Below the pieces are notes generated by a model. It worked only from the letters and a program-made list of their open reading frames with translations. It was not told the DNA's origin and ran no database searches. DNA of 56,849 nucleotides, from positions 1-56,849 of the forward strand of contig NZ_VITR01000022.1 in the NCBI RefSeq assembly GCF_007827955.1. Reading direction: 5' to 3'. Origin of the DNA: Nitrospirillum pindoramense (GTDB taxonomy: Bacteria; Pseudomonadota; Alphaproteobacteria; Azospirillales; Azospirillaceae). The position numbers were made by a program, and so were the translations under genes. Each line of letters opens with the position of its first letter. The stretch's first letter is position 1. Below are positions 35,121 through 44,933 of this stretch, piece after piece.

Positions 35121-36116
35121 TCAGCCCAGGAGGCGCGCCATCTCCGCCTTCACGGCCGGAACGTGGCGAAGCAGGGTCACATCCTCCTCATCATTCAGGT
35201 CCTGACGGCGGAAATACGCGTCGTCCAATCCTTCATGCTTGTGCGGGTGGTGATCCGGGTACGGGGCCCGCCCCCGCGCCCGCTTGCGCTCGAACTCCCA
35301 CCGCGACTTGACGGAATAGTGATGGATGTACAGCCGGGCGTGGGAAATGTCGGGCGTAAAGGCGTGGTCGCGCAATTCAACGGCGGCCCCCAGGTCATCG
35401 ACATAGCGCCACCCCTCCCGCAGACGTCCGGAATGGATGAGCATGCGGTCCACGGCGGCCGTCCGCGCCAAGGTCTTCATATGGACATGCCCATTGTGCC
35501 GTGCCGGAGCGCAACGGGTGAAGCGCTCGGTCACCAGCCGGCCATCGGGTTCCAACTGCCCGCTGGAACCGAAGTAGCGCCAATTGACCGCGACCGCCCC
35601 CACGCCGGGGGCGGCACCATAGTTCGCCGCCAGCGCCGGCAGGGAAAGCCCTTCCCGGCTGACGACGAATTCATCGGCGTCGATGAACAGCGCCCAGTCG
35701 GTTTCCGCCCCGAAGTAGGTCAGGAAATGGTTGTAGGCGCGCAGTTGCGGCCCCAGCGTCGTGTTTCCCCACCAATCGAAATCCTGCGGATTGGGAAGCG
35801 ACATCACGACATCGCGAGCTTCGGGGAAAAGCAGCGTGGCGTGCCCGGCGGCCGACGGCCAGTCCACGACGGTGATGCCGGCGCATGCGGCGATGCGGTC
35901 CAACAGCAGACGCGTGCCATCGGTGCTGCCATTGTCATAGATGACGAAGCGGTCAACCCCCATCAGCCGGTAGTAGGCGACCCATTCCAGCAGAAAATCG
36001 CCTTCGTTCTTGACGATGGCGCAAATGCTCACGCGGGGCAACCGCACGGCCGGGTTGTTGATTTCGACATGCCCTACGCACTGTTCCCAGCCCGCTAAAA
36101 ATTCGATCTCTTCCAT
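35121..36116 (-). CDS. Glycosyltransferase (GT2/GT92-like)
   Basis: The catalytic domain is clear: VSICAIVKNEGDFLLEWVAY, GVDRFVIYDNGSTDGTRLLL, and the metal-binding DxD in WALFIDADEFVV. This fold transfers a sugar from a nucleotide donor to a glycan or lipid. The ATG at 36116 (331 residues) is chosen because AAAGGG precedes it and a -10-like TATAGT (36147-36152) sits just upstream. A longer reading from TTG 36236 (371 residues) would overlap the fucosidase gene by 23 bases and remains possible. No membrane segment is seen. The acceptor is unknown. Confidence 0.8.
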   Translation of the reverse strand: MEEIEFLAGWEQCVGHVEINNPAVRLPRVSICAIVKNEGDFLLEWVAYYRLMGVDRFVIYDNGSTDGTRLLLDRIAACAGITVVDWPSAAGHATLLFPEARDVVMSLPNPQDFDWWGNTTLGPQLRAYNHFLTYFGAETDWALFIDADEFVVSREGLSLPALAANYGAAPGVGAVAVNWRYFGSSGQLEPDGRLVTERFTRCAPARHNGHVHMKTLARTAAVDRMLIHSGRLREGWRYVDDLGAAVELRDHAFTPDISHARLYIHHYSVKSRWEFERKRARGRAPYPDHHPHKHEGLDDAYFRRQDLNDEEDVTLLRHVPAVKAEMARLLG

Positions 36117-36146
36117 TACCCTTTGCCACCCGCGCCCCGGGAATAA

Positions 36147-36152
36147 ACTATA
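36147..36152 (-). promoter_or_regulatory. Candidate -10 for the glycosyltransferase gene
   Basis: TATAGT on the minus strand lies in an AT-rich patch (TTTTATAGTTTATTC) within otherwise GC-rich sequence, 31 bases before the ATG at 36116. No clear -35 is visible. Confidence 0.35.
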
Positions 36153-36213
36153 AAAGCGAGGTGACGCGCGGAACCAGTATGCCCTCCGCCATAACACGGA
36201 GGGGCTAACCCGC

Positions 36214-37902
36214 TCAGCGTTCGATGCGGTAGACAAAGGCGTAGTCGCCGGGCGCCTGTTTAGGCACTATCAGGTGCAGGCCTTCCCCATCCTGGTGGAA
36301 GGAAATGGTTTGGCCGGCCCCACCATCCAGCAGGATGACGGCCTTGACCGGTTCGCCCGCCGGCAGGGCGTGGATGACGGCCCGCCCGTCCTCCGGCCAG
36401 CCCATCTCGATGGCGTAGAGGGTGTCACCCTTGACGGTGAAGCGGAAATCCTCCGGCCCTAGGGGCCTGTCCGTCTCTCCCTCCTTGAACGAGCCGCTGG
36501 CCATCTGCGCGGGCCCCTCGCCGAATTGGCGCCACGGCCGGGTGCCGTAGATGGCCTCGCCATTGGTCTTCAGCCAGGCGCCGATGGCCCGCAGCCTGTC
36601 CTGCGCCTCCTCCGGGATGGTGCCGTCGGCGCGCGGGCCGATGTTCAAGAGCAAATTGCCGTTCTTGGACACGATGTCGGCCAGCAGGTGGATGACCTTA
36701 TCCGGCGACTTGTAGCGCTCCCCCTCGATATAGCCCCAGCTGTAGTCGCCCAAGGATGTGCAGGTCTGCCAGACGCGGGGCTGGATATCGGGCATCAGCC
36801 CCCGCTCCACATCCGCCACACCGCTGGCGGCCGCCAGCGCCCCCTCCTTGTAATTCACCACCGCCGACGCCCCGCGCCGGCCTTGGGTGTTGTAATAATA
36901 GGCGAGGAACTTGGGCAGGGTGGTGCGGAAGGCCGGATGGCTGATCCACCAGTCAAAGTAAATGAGGTCGGGGTGGTAATCCTCCACCAGTTCCGCCGTG
37001 CGCGCCAACCAATCGTCCAGCCAAGCGGTGGACACGTAGGTGAAGTCGCCCGTCATCTGGGCGTCGCCCGTATCCTCCGCCGTCAGGCGCGCCTGCGCCG
37101 GGCCGTAGAGGTCGGCGTAGCGCGGGTCATTCACGTCCGACGCGATCTTGCGGCCCTCGCCAAAGAACCAGTCATGTTCCGCACGGTGGGAGGACAGGCC
37201 CAGGTGCAGGCCCTGCGCCCGCACCGCCCGCGCCAAGTCACCGATCAGGTCGCGCTTGGGGCCCATGCGCAGGGCCGACCAGTCGGACAGGCGGGTGGCG
37301 TACATCGCGAAGCCGTCATGATGTTCCGCCACCGGCACGACATAGCGGGCACCCGCCGCGCGGAACAGGGCGGCCCAGGCGCGGGGATCGTACTTCTCCG
37401 CCTTGAACAGGGGGATGAAGTCCTTGTAGCCGAACTTGTCCGGCGGGCCATAAACGGCCAGGTGGTGCTGGTATTCCTTGCTGCCCTGCATGTACATGCG
37501 GCGCGAATACCATTCGCTGCCGAAGGCCGGCACGGAATAGACGCCCCAGTGGATGAAGATGCCGAACTTGGCATCCGTGTACCATTGCGGCACCTGCCAG
37601 GTGCGTAAGGAGTCCCAATCCGGCCGGAAGGGCCCGCCGGCATCGCCCGCCGCCACCTTTTTCAGCAGGGCGTCCCGTTCCCGTGCCCCCTTGGTGGCTT
37701 GGCGCCATGTGGCGTCCCTCTGCTCCGGCGTCAGGGACGTCGCGGTGGGGGCTGTGGCGGGCGGCGCCCCGCCTTGCGCCCCCACCATGATGGGCCAGGC
37801 TAACGTGGGAATGCAGACGGCGGCCCCCAGCAACAGGGCGCGCACGGCCCCGGAACAGCGATCCACCCGGTGTAGGAATGAAAGCGTCATGGCCGGTGCC
37901 AT
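36214..37902 (-). CDS. Alpha-L-fucosidase, GH29
   Basis: The 562-residue protein has an N-terminal signal peptide (hydrophobic AVRALLLGAAVCIPTLAWP). The GH29 barrel follows: WYTDAKFGIFIHWGVYSVPAFG (split over two strands), EWYSRRMYM, VAEHHDGFAMY with the paired histidines 194/195, and the predicted nucleophile Asp317 in LIYFDWW. The C-terminal beta-sandwich ends with DYAFVYRIER. It should release terminal fucose from plant, algal or host glycans in the periplasm or outside. No strong ribosome-binding site is seen at ATG 37902; Met5 is an alternative start. The glycosyltransferase gene follows directly. Confidence 0.92.
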   Translation of the reverse strand: MAPAMTLSFLHRVDRCSGAVRALLLGAAVCIPTLAWPIMVGAQGGAPPATAPTATSLTPEQRDATWRQATKGARERDALLKKVAAGDAGGPFRPDWDSLRTWQVPQWYTDAKFGIFIHWGVYSVPAFGSEWYSRRMYMQGSKEYQHHLAVYGPPDKFGYKDFIPLFKAEKYDPRAWAALFRAAGARYVVPVAEHHDGFAMYATRLSDWSALRMGPKRDLIGDLARAVRAQGLHLGLSSHRAEHDWFFGEGRKIASDVNDPRYADLYGPAQARLTAEDTGDAQMTGDFTYVSTAWLDDWLARTAELVEDYHPDLIYFDWWISHPAFRTTLPKFLAYYYNTQGRRGASAVVNYKEGALAAASGVADVERGLMPDIQPRVWQTCTSLGDYSWGYIEGERYKSPDKVIHLLADIVSKNGNLLLNIGPRADGTIPEEAQDRLRAIGAWLKTNGEAIYGTRPWRQFGEGPAQMASGSFKEGETDRPLGPEDFRFTVKGDTLYAIEMGWPEDGRAVIHALPAGEPVKAVILLDGGAGQTISFHQDGEGLHLIVPKQAPGDYAFVYRIER

Positions 37903-37974
37903 CGGTGGTGGTAGTCGACGAAGCGGAAACAGCCTCTCACATCAGCCATCGCGCGGCTGCATCGAATGCACCCA

Positions 37975-40080
37975 TCATCGTACCCGCACGCTGGCCTTGG
38001 CCCGCTGGCCGGCCGCGTCGATGACGGCGATGTCGGCGAAGCCGATGCCATCCGGTACCCAGTCCGCCGCATCCCCGGCGGCCGGCGGCAGAGGCAGGCC
38101 GTTGACCAGCCAACGCAAGGGGGGCTGGCCGCCCAGGGCCTCCAGCGGGACGGGAATGGGGGTGCCATTACGCCCTTCCGTTCGTTCCACCTCCGCGCCA
38201 TCGGGGGGAAAGGCGATGCGCAAGGGGGCCTGGGCTTGCGTCACACCAGGCCCACCCCGGTCGAATAGGGCCAGCGCCGGGGGCAAGGCATGGCCGGGGC
38301 CGGCCTCCAGCACACCGGGCGGCGGATCGGGAGGGCCCCCGTGATCCGGCACCAGGTCCATCAAGCGGAACAGGAGCGGCGCGGCGGTATCGCGGCCGGC
38401 GGCGCCGGGCCGGGGGGTCCCATCAGGCCGGCCCACCCACACCCCGACCACATAGGCGGGGGTGAAACCGACGGCCCAGGCGTCACGGAAGCCATAGGAG
38501 GTGCCCGTCTTGTAGGCCAGCCACCGGCCCCCGACGGCGGCGCGTCCATCGGGCCGGGGCGTGCCCGCCAGGATGTCCGCCACATACCACGCCGCCACCG
38601 GGCTCATCAGCCGGTGGCCGGGACGCTTGGCCCCGGATTGGGGGGTCAGCAGCAGGGGCTGGGCCTGTCCGCCATCGGCCAGGTCGGCATAAAGACTGGT
38701 CAGGTCCGCCAGGCTCAGACCCAGGCCGCCCAAGGCCAGGGGCAGGCCGGGGGTGGCGTCCGGCCGGGGCAAGGCGACCTGCGCCCCCGCATCCCGCAGG
38801 CGGCCCAGGAAACGGGCGGGCCCCAGCCGGTCCAGCACCTTCACCGCCGGAACGTTGAGCGACTGTTGCAGCGCCTCGCGCACCGTCACCAGCCCATGGA
38901 ACCCGCCGTCGAAGTTGCGCGGCGCGTAGTCGCCGAAGATGGTCGGCGCGTCGTTGATGCGGGTTTCGGGATGCAGGGGTAGCGCCTCGAAGCCCAGGCC
39001 ATAGAGGAAAGGCTTCAGGGCCGAGCCGGGGGATCGGGGGGCGGCCACCATGTCGACCTGGCCGAAGGGGCCGCTGAAGCTGCCCCCGACATAGGCGCGG
39101 GCCTTGCGGCTGCCGACCTCCATGACCAGCACGGCGATCTCGGCCTCGGGCTCCAGCGTGCCCTGGGCATCGCGCACCAGCGCTTCCACCCGGCGCTGCA
39201 GGCCGGCGTCCAAGGTACTGGCGATGACGGCACCCGGCGGCGCCGCGCGGCGCAAGCGGTCGGCCAGATGGGGCGCCAGGAAGGGCAGTGGCCGGCGCCC
39301 AAGGGGCAACGGCTCCGACATCGCTTCCCGCGCCGCCTGGCGGGTCAGCACGCCGGCGGCGGCCATGCGGCGCAGCAGGCCGTCCCGCCCCGCCCGCGCC
39401 GCCGCCGGCTCCAAATCCGGCCGGCGCTTGGTGGGCGACTGCGGCAGCGTCACCAGCAGGGCCGCCTGCCCCGGCGTCAGCGCCGCGGGCGCCCGGTCGA
39501 AATAGGCCAGGGACGCCGCGCGTGCGCCCTCCAGGTTGCCGCCGAAGGGCGCCAGGGTCAGGTACATGCCCAGGATGTCGCGCTTGGAGAACCGCGCCTC
39601 CAACTGCACGGCCCGCGCCATCTCCACCAGCTTGGCCCACACCGTCCGGGGGCGCGGCTCCAGCAGGCGGGCCACCTGCATGGTCAGGGTGGACCCGCCG
39701 GAAACGATGCGCCCGTGGCGGATGGCCTGCGCCAGGGCCCGGGCGAGGGCCAGCGGGTCGACACCGGGATGGTGGTAAAAACGGTGGTCCTCATAGGCGA
39801 CCAGCAGCTTCAGATACAGCGGGCTGGCCTCCGCTGCCGTCAGGGGCAGCCGCCAGGCGTCGTCGTCGGTGATGAAGGCGCGCAGCACCTCCCCCTTCTC
39901 GTCCGTCACCAGGGTGGACCGTTTTTGCCAGCGCGCCAGATCGGGCGGGAACAGCCGGTCGGCCACCAGCGCCAGGACGGCAAGGACCAGCGCCCCGGCC
40001 CCCAGACGCCGGGCCCACCGCGCCGCCCGTGCCCGCCCGGGCCGCGCCGGCGGGGAAACGGTGGACGGGTCGGGTGTCAC
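37975..40080 (-). CDS. pbpC: Penicillin-binding protein 1C
   Basis: A 701-residue bifunctional peptidoglycan synthase, anchored by one N-terminal helix (about 27-44). The transglycosylase domain holds VAYEDHRFYHHPG (catalytic Glu97) and SGGSTLTMQVARLLEPRPRT. The transpeptidase domain holds Ser353-Ala-Leu-Lys356, Ser407-Leu-Asn and Lys524-Thr-Gly. The C-terminal PBP1C-specific beta domain follows residue 610. The GTG start (40078-40080) overlaps the stop codon of the alpha-2-macroglobulin gene (GTGA), so the two are translationally coupled. The pairing is conserved in many bacteria. Confidence 0.95.
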   Translation of the reverse strand: MTPDPSTVSPPARPGRARAARWARRLGAGALVLAVLALVADRLFPPDLARWQKRSTLVTDEKGEVLRAFITDDDAWRLPLTAAEASPLYLKLLVAYEDHRFYHHPGVDPLALARALAQAIRHGRIVSGGSTLTMQVARLLEPRPRTVWAKLVEMARAVQLEARFSKRDILGMYLTLAPFGGNLEGARAASLAYFDRAPAALTPGQAALLVTLPQSPTKRRPDLEPAAARAGRDGLLRRMAAAGVLTRQAAREAMSEPLPLGRRPLPFLAPHLADRLRRAAPPGAVIASTLDAGLQRRVEALVRDAQGTLEPEAEIAVLVMEVGSRKARAYVGGSFSGPFGQVDMVAAPRSPGSALKPFLYGLGFEALPLHPETRINDAPTIFGDYAPRNFDGGFHGLVTVREALQQSLNVPAVKVLDRLGPARFLGRLRDAGAQVALPRPDATPGLPLALGGLGLSLADLTSLYADLADGGQAQPLLLTPQSGAKRPGHRLMSPVAAWYVADILAGTPRPDGRAAVGGRWLAYKTGTSYGFRDAWAVGFTPAYVVGVWVGRPDGTPRPGAAGRDTAAPLLFRLMDLVPDHGGPPDPPPGVLEAGPGHALPPALALFDRGGPGVTQAQAPLRIAFPPDGAEVERTEGRNGTPIPVPLEALGGQPPLRWLVNGLPLPPAAGDAADWVPDGIGFADIAVIDAAGQRAKASVRVR

Positions 40081-43000
40081 GGCACCGCGTCCACCACGGT
40101 GCGGCCGGCGGCGGTGCGGGCAATGGCGCCCGGGTCGTACATGTCCTGGGTGGAGGCGGGGGGCAACGCGAACTGGCCCGGGGTGACCGCCCGCACGATG
40201 TAGGCGAAGCGGAAGCCCTGGGTGGGGCCGCTGTCCTCCTCCCCGCCTTCACTTTCGTCCTCATCATCCTCGTCCCGGTAGAACCAGGAGGATTGGCCCG
40301 CGTCCAGCACGCCGACGAAGCGATCGTCCCGGGCCTCCGCCACCGCGGCGCGGCTGAGGTTCTTCAACCAGTCCAGGCCCTTCTTGCCCTTGCGGGCCGG
40401 ACGCAGGACGGACTCGATCTCCCATCCCGCCGGCAGCGGATCGACGGTCACCAAGGTCCGCTTCACAGGCTGCTGCAAGGTGCCGGTCAGCACCACCACC
40501 AGCCGCGTGTTGCGTGCGACGTGGTCGGTGCCGGCGGGCTGGCCGTCCAGGGTGTAGACCTCCTTGGTCAAGGTGATGCCCTCGGACACCGGGCCGGGGC
40601 TTTCCTTGGGCACGCCGCGCAGTTGCACCGTGCGCCAAACCGGGGCCGCGCCGCTGTTGACCACCCCGAAGCCCGCGGCCATCTGCGCCGGGGTCGGGCT
40701 GTAGGTCAGGGCGCGCCCGGTGGCTGCCTTGGCGTAGCCGGTGGTGGTCAGCGTGATGGGCTGGCCCTTGGCCAGGATGGCCTGCGCCGCCAGCAGCAGC
40801 CAGCTTTTCTGGTTGGTGTTGTAGTACCACGGCTCCTTGAGGCCCGAGAGCGCCAGGCGCAGCACCGTCTCCTGCAAGGGCGTGTTGTTGGCCTCGGCCG
40901 CCACCGCCAGGGTGGCGGCGGCGTCGCGCAGCGGGCTGCTGTAATAATCGCGGGAGGACTGGCCCAGATGCCGCCGCGCCCGCTCGAACGCCACGTCCGC
41001 CCGCGCCTTGTCGCCGGACGCCAGCAGGGCCGCCCCCAGTTGGGCATAGGCCAGCGGGCCGGTGGAAAGCTGTTCCCCCGTCACGTCGTGGATATAGCGC
41101 AGGTTGGCGGGGTTGGCGTGGCCGCCCCTGGCCAGCAGATACTGGCCATAGACCAGCGCCTCCCCCTCCTGCCCCGTGGCACCCACACCCCGGTCGGTCT
41201 GCTGCGTCACCCAGTCGGCCAGCGACTGCATCGCCGTGTCGGGCACGAAATAGCCGGCCCCCCGCGCGCGGGTGAGGAAGTCGAACACGTACATCTGCAG
41301 CCAGGTCGATCCCAAGCCGTCGCCCGCCGCCCACAGGCCGAACTGGCCCGTGGTGTCCTGTCGCTGCAACAGCCGGTCTATGGCGGTGTTCACCCGGTTG
41401 TCCGGGTCCTTCACATTGCCCTCCAGCCCCAACTGGCGGGCCAAGTCGCGAAAGGCGACCAACGGCAGGGCGCGGCTGGTGGTCTGCTCGGTGCAGCCAT
41501 AGGGATAAAGGTCCAAATCCTTCATCAGGCCGGCGACGTCGATGCCGGGCAGGTTGGCATAGGACAGCGTGATGCTGCCGGTGCCGGGCAGGAAGACGTC
41601 CAGCAGGTTGGACGGCAGGGTGAAGGCCTCGCCCGGCGCCTGCTGGCGCTGCTCGGCCATGACGATGGGCGCCTCCGCCGGGCGCACGGTGATGGGCCAC
41701 GACCGCTCCAGTTTCAGGCCGCCCGGCCCCTCCACCTGCAGCGTCAGCCCTCCGATGCCGGCCTCGCCGCCGCGCAGTGCCACGGGCTGCACCACGCGCT
41801 GGCCGGCGGCCAGGGTCACGGTGCGCCGGGCATCGCCCGCCAGCTTCAACGCGCCATCGGCCACCAGCGTCACGCGATAGTCGCCGACGGCCCCTTCCAG
41901 GTTGTGCAGCAGCAAGGTCCCGGCCGCGGTATCGTTGGGCGCCAGGAAGCGGGGCAATATCACCTCCGCCACCACCGGGTCGCGCACCACCATGGCCCCC
42001 TCGGCCATGCCCATGCGGTCCTTGTCCAGGGCCACCGCCATCAGGCGCAGGCTGCCGTTGAAGTCCGGAATGTCCAGCGTCACCTTCCCATGGCCCTTGC
42101 CGTCCAGCGGCACCAGGCCGGAGAACAGGGCGACGGTGCGGGTGGGGACCACCGGCAGGCCGGCCCCGCCCGGCGACCCATCGCCCCCCTGGCGCAGCAC
42201 GCCGGTCTGCCCCGCCTGGCTTTCCAGCAGGCGGCCGTAATCGTCGCGCATCTCCGCCGCCAGCTTGCGCTTGGCGAAGTAATGGGCCAGGGGATCGGGA
42301 CTGCGGAACCGGGTCAGTTGCAGGATGCCCTCATCGACCGCCGCCACGGTGACGTAGGCCCCCGCCCCCGCGCCCGCCGCGTCCACCTGCACGTCCACCT
42401 TCTGCCGGGGACGCAGGGTCTTGGGCGCGTTGATGCTGACCGTCAGCGCCTTGGGGGCGGAATCCACCGGAATCCAGGCCAGTCCAACCGCGCGCACGGG
42501 CTGATGCCCCACCACCTTGTCCGCCGGCCTGACGAAGGACACCAGGGCATAGGCGCCGGCGCCCCATTCCGCCTTCACCGGTATATCCACCGTCACCGGC
42601 TCCGCCCCCACCGCGCGGGTGGTCAGGACGTGGACCTCCTGGCCGGCGACCGCCACCTGCATCTGCCCGGCGAAGGGCGGTTCGATACGCAGGTGCGCGG
42701 TGTCGCCAGCGCGGTAGGCGGCCTTGTCCAAGGCCGAGGGCACGACGTCGGGCGCGTCCGTGCTGGCGCCCGCCATGTACCAGCCGCTGTAGAAGGGTAC
42801 GGTGGTGACGGCGCCGTTGGCGGGATTTTCCACCAGCAGGCGGTATTCACCCCACTCCAGCCGTTGGCTGAGGCGCGCGGGCTTGCCAGCGTCCAGGTCC
42901 AGGGTGCCGCTGGCCACCGTCTGGTATTGCGCGCTGGACTTGTAGGACCACTGGTACCCGCTGCGATACCAGGTGTAATGGCGATCCACCAGGCTGACGG

Positions 43001-44933
43001 TGTAGCGCAGCCCCTTGACCGCCTGGGGCGCGCCCTGGCCGTCCACCGCCAAGATGTCGAAATCGGCGTTGCCCCCCTCCCGCACCCGATGGTTGGCGAA
43101 AAGGGGGCGCACGCCGACGAAGCCCGCCCGGTAATTGACCGGCAGCGCCGTCTGGTCGCGTGTCACCCGGCCGCCCGGCTCGACCACCGCCACGGTCACC
43201 ACGGCGCGCAAGGGGGCGGTCGCGGTACCGGCCTCAGGCACGGGGAACTGCACCTGGGCCTTGCCCTCGCCATCGGTATGGGTATCGACGGCCGACGCCG
43301 TCTGCGGCTCGAACTTGTCGTCATCGCGGCCGAACGCGAAATCGGTCCACTTGGCGAAGGGCTTGTCGTCGCGCTCCAGCCGCACCTCGCCACCGACCGG
43401 CAGGTCCCCGGCCGCGGCGCCATAGAGAAAGCGCGCCTCCACCGGCAGGGTCGCGGCCTGACCCGCCGCCAGAGTGGCGGCCGGTGCCTTGCCGATGGTC
43501 ACCTTCAGGCGTTCGGGGACGAAATCCTCCACCTGGAAGCTGCCGCTGCCCACCACCGCGTCGCCGCCGGCGACATAGAGGTCGATCTTCCATTCCCCCC
43601 GGGGTGCGGCGGCGCTGATGGGCACGTCAACGGTACCGGCCCCGCTGGCCAGCTTGGCCGTCAGGTGGGCCGCCTCCACCCCATCGCTGCGCCGGACGAC
43701 GATTGCCAGGGTGTCCACGGCGCTGGTGCGGATCTGCGCGTCCCGCAGCATGAAGGCGGCATGCACCACCTCCCCCGGGCGATAGATGCCCCTCTCGGTG
43801 TAGACATAGGCGTCCAGGGGGCCGGGGTCGGGCCGGCCGTCGGCACCGCGCGCGCTGAAGTCAAACGCGGCGCGATCCAGCGACAGGGCGGCGAAATCGG
43901 CCGGCGAGCTGGCGAAGGGAATGAGTGAGGGACCGCCGGCGAACGCCTCCACCAGGGCCGGCCGCGCGCCGCCCTTGCCGCGCAGCAGCCCGATGGGGAA
44001 ATGGGCGATGCCATCGCCATCGGTCTTGGCCTCCCCCAGGGTGCCGGAATCGTGCGCCACCAGCACCACGCGGGCACCGGAGATGGGCGTGGCCTTGGCC
44101 AGCGACCGGGCGACCACCGTCAGGCCATCCCCACCCGTCAGCGCGGTCAGCGCCATGTCGGTCTCAACCAACCAGCGTGCGGCCGTGCGGGCCTCGCGCT
44201 CCTGGTAGGGCATGTCATCCCGGTTCTTGGCCAGCTTCTCGTCCTCGACCACCAGCAGGTAGGCGCCGGGTTGCCGGTCCTTCAGAACCTGGTCCAGGGG
44301 GAAATTGGTGACACTGCGCTTGTTCTGCTGGCCCTTGGTGTCCATGGTCCCGGTCCATACCGGGCGCACCTTGTCGTTCACCAGGCTCTCGACACTCCAG
44401 CCCGTCGGATCCTGGTTCAGAGACAGGTTGGTCAGGGCGGTTTCCGGAGCGCGGTAGAGGCTGAGCGTCACCCGGGGAATGTTCACCGTCTCCACCCCCA
44501 CCCCGGCATTGCCCACCCGGGGCAGGACATAACCGGTGCCGGCGACGCGGACACTGCCCGGCAGGTCGTGCATCACCAGGCGGAAGGTCAGGTTCTTGGG
44601 CAGGACGGCACCGTCGGCGGCCGGCAGGCCAGCGCGCACGGTGACGCTGTAGGCCTTGCCCGGCTCCAGGCCGCTGAGACACAGCTGTCGGTCACTGGCC
44701 GTCACCGCGATATCCGCCGCCGGCTCCAGAGCGACGAAGGCGGACAGGTCGCCCCGGTTTTCCGCCAAGGGGGCGTTGAACCAGACGCAAGCGCCGCTGG
44801 CATCGGTATCGCTCTGCGCCAATGCGCCGGATGGCGCCAGCATTCCCGCCGCCATCGCCGGGCCGCACCAGGGCGGGGCCAGCAGCAGGATTGCGGTGAC
44901 CAGATGGGCGACCAACGCGGCGCAGCGTCCCAT
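40077..44933 (-). CDS. Bacterial alpha-2-macroglobulin
   Basis: The 1618-residue exported protein has a Sec signal (VAHLVTAILLLAPPW, likely cleaved before residue 40) and no clear lipobox. A series of MG (fibronectin-like) domains follows, with KTYRPGE-like RGIYRPGEVVHAAFMLRD near residue 380 and the bait region. The A2M domain and the thioester motif YPYGCTEQ come next (Cys1147 and Gln1150), then the alpha-helical TED domain with LQRQDTTGQFGLWAAGDG. It is thought to trap foreign proteases in the periplasm while PBP1C repairs the wall. The thioester is intact, so it should be the covalent-trapping type. Confidence 0.95.
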   Translation of the reverse strand: MGRCAALVAHLVTAILLLAPPWCGPAMAAGMLAPSGALAQSDTDASGACVWFNAPLAENRGDLSAFVALEPAADIAVTASDRQLCLSGLEPGKAYSVTVRAGLPAADGAVLPKNLTFRLVMHDLPGSVRVAGTGYVLPRVGNAGVGVETVNIPRVTLSLYRAPETALTNLSLNQDPTGWSVESLVNDKVRPVWTGTMDTKGQQNKRSVTNFPLDQVLKDRQPGAYLLVVEDEKLAKNRDDMPYQEREARTAARWLVETDMALTALTGGDGLTVVARSLAKATPISGARVVLVAHDSGTLGEAKTDGDGIAHFPIGLLRGKGGARPALVEAFAGGPSLIPFASSPADFAALSLDRAAFDFSARGADGRPDPGPLDAYVYTERGIYRPGEVVHAAFMLRDAQIRTSAVDTLAIVVRRSDGVEAAHLTAKLASGAGTVDVPISAAAPRGEWKIDLYVAGGDAVVGSGSFQVEDFVPERLKVTIGKAPAATLAAGQAATLPVEARFLYGAAAGDLPVGGEVRLERDDKPFAKWTDFAFGRDDDKFEPQTASAVDTHTDGEGKAQVQFPVPEAGTATAPLRAVVTVAVVEPGGRVTRDQTALPVNYRAGFVGVRPLFANHRVREGGNADFDILAVDGQGAPQAVKGLRYTVSLVDRHYTWYRSGYQWSYKSSAQYQTVASGTLDLDAGKPARLSQRLEWGEYRLLVENPANGAVTTVPFYSGWYMAGASTDAPDVVPSALDKAAYRAGDTAHLRIEPPFAGQMQVAVAGQEVHVLTTRAVGAEPVTVDIPVKAEWGAGAYALVSFVRPADKVVGHQPVRAVGLAWIPVDSAPKALTVSINAPKTLRPRQKVDVQVDAAGAGAGAYVTVAAVDEGILQLTRFRSPDPLAHYFAKRKLAAEMRDDYGRLLESQAGQTGVLRQGGDGSPGGAGLPVVPTRTVALFSGLVPLDGKGHGKVTLDIPDFNGSLRLMAVALDKDRMGMAEGAMVVRDPVVAEVILPRFLAPNDTAAGTLLLHNLEGAVGDYRVTLVADGALKLAGDARRTVTLAAGQRVVQPVALRGGEAGIGGLTLQVEGPGGLKLERSWPITVRPAEAPIVMAEQRQQAPGEAFTLPSNLLDVFLPGTGSITLSYANLPGIDVAGLMKDLDLYPYGCTEQTTSRALPLVAFRDLARQLGLEGNVKDPDNRVNTAIDRLLQRQDTTGQFGLWAAGDGLGSTWLQMYVFDFLTRARGAGYFVPDTAMQSLADWVTQQTDRGVGATGQEGEALVYGQYLLARGGHANPANLRYIHDVTGEQLSTGPLAYAQLGAALLASGDKARADVAFERARRHLGQSSRDYYSSPLRDAAATLAVAAEANNTPLQETVLRLALSGLKEPWYYNTNQKSWLLLAAQAILAKGQPITLTTTGYAKAATGRALTYSPTPAQMAAGFGVVNSGAAPVWRTVQLRGVPKESPGPVSEGITLTKEVYTLDGQPAGTDHVARNTRLVVVLTGTLQQPVKRTLVTVDPLPAGWEIESVLRPARKGKKGLDWLKNLSRAAVAEARDDRFVGVLDAGQSSWFYRDEDDEDESEGGEEDSGPTQGFRFAYIVRAVTPGQFALPPASTQDMYDPGAIARTAAGRTVVDAVP

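Noticed and set aside
40029-43928. A 1299-codon open frame on the plus strand opposite the alpha-2-macroglobulin gene
   Set aside because: It is the antisense shadow of a GC-rich gene: low-complexity His/Gly/Gln/Arg-rich translation with no recognisable domain, and the minus-strand gene has intact family motifs.
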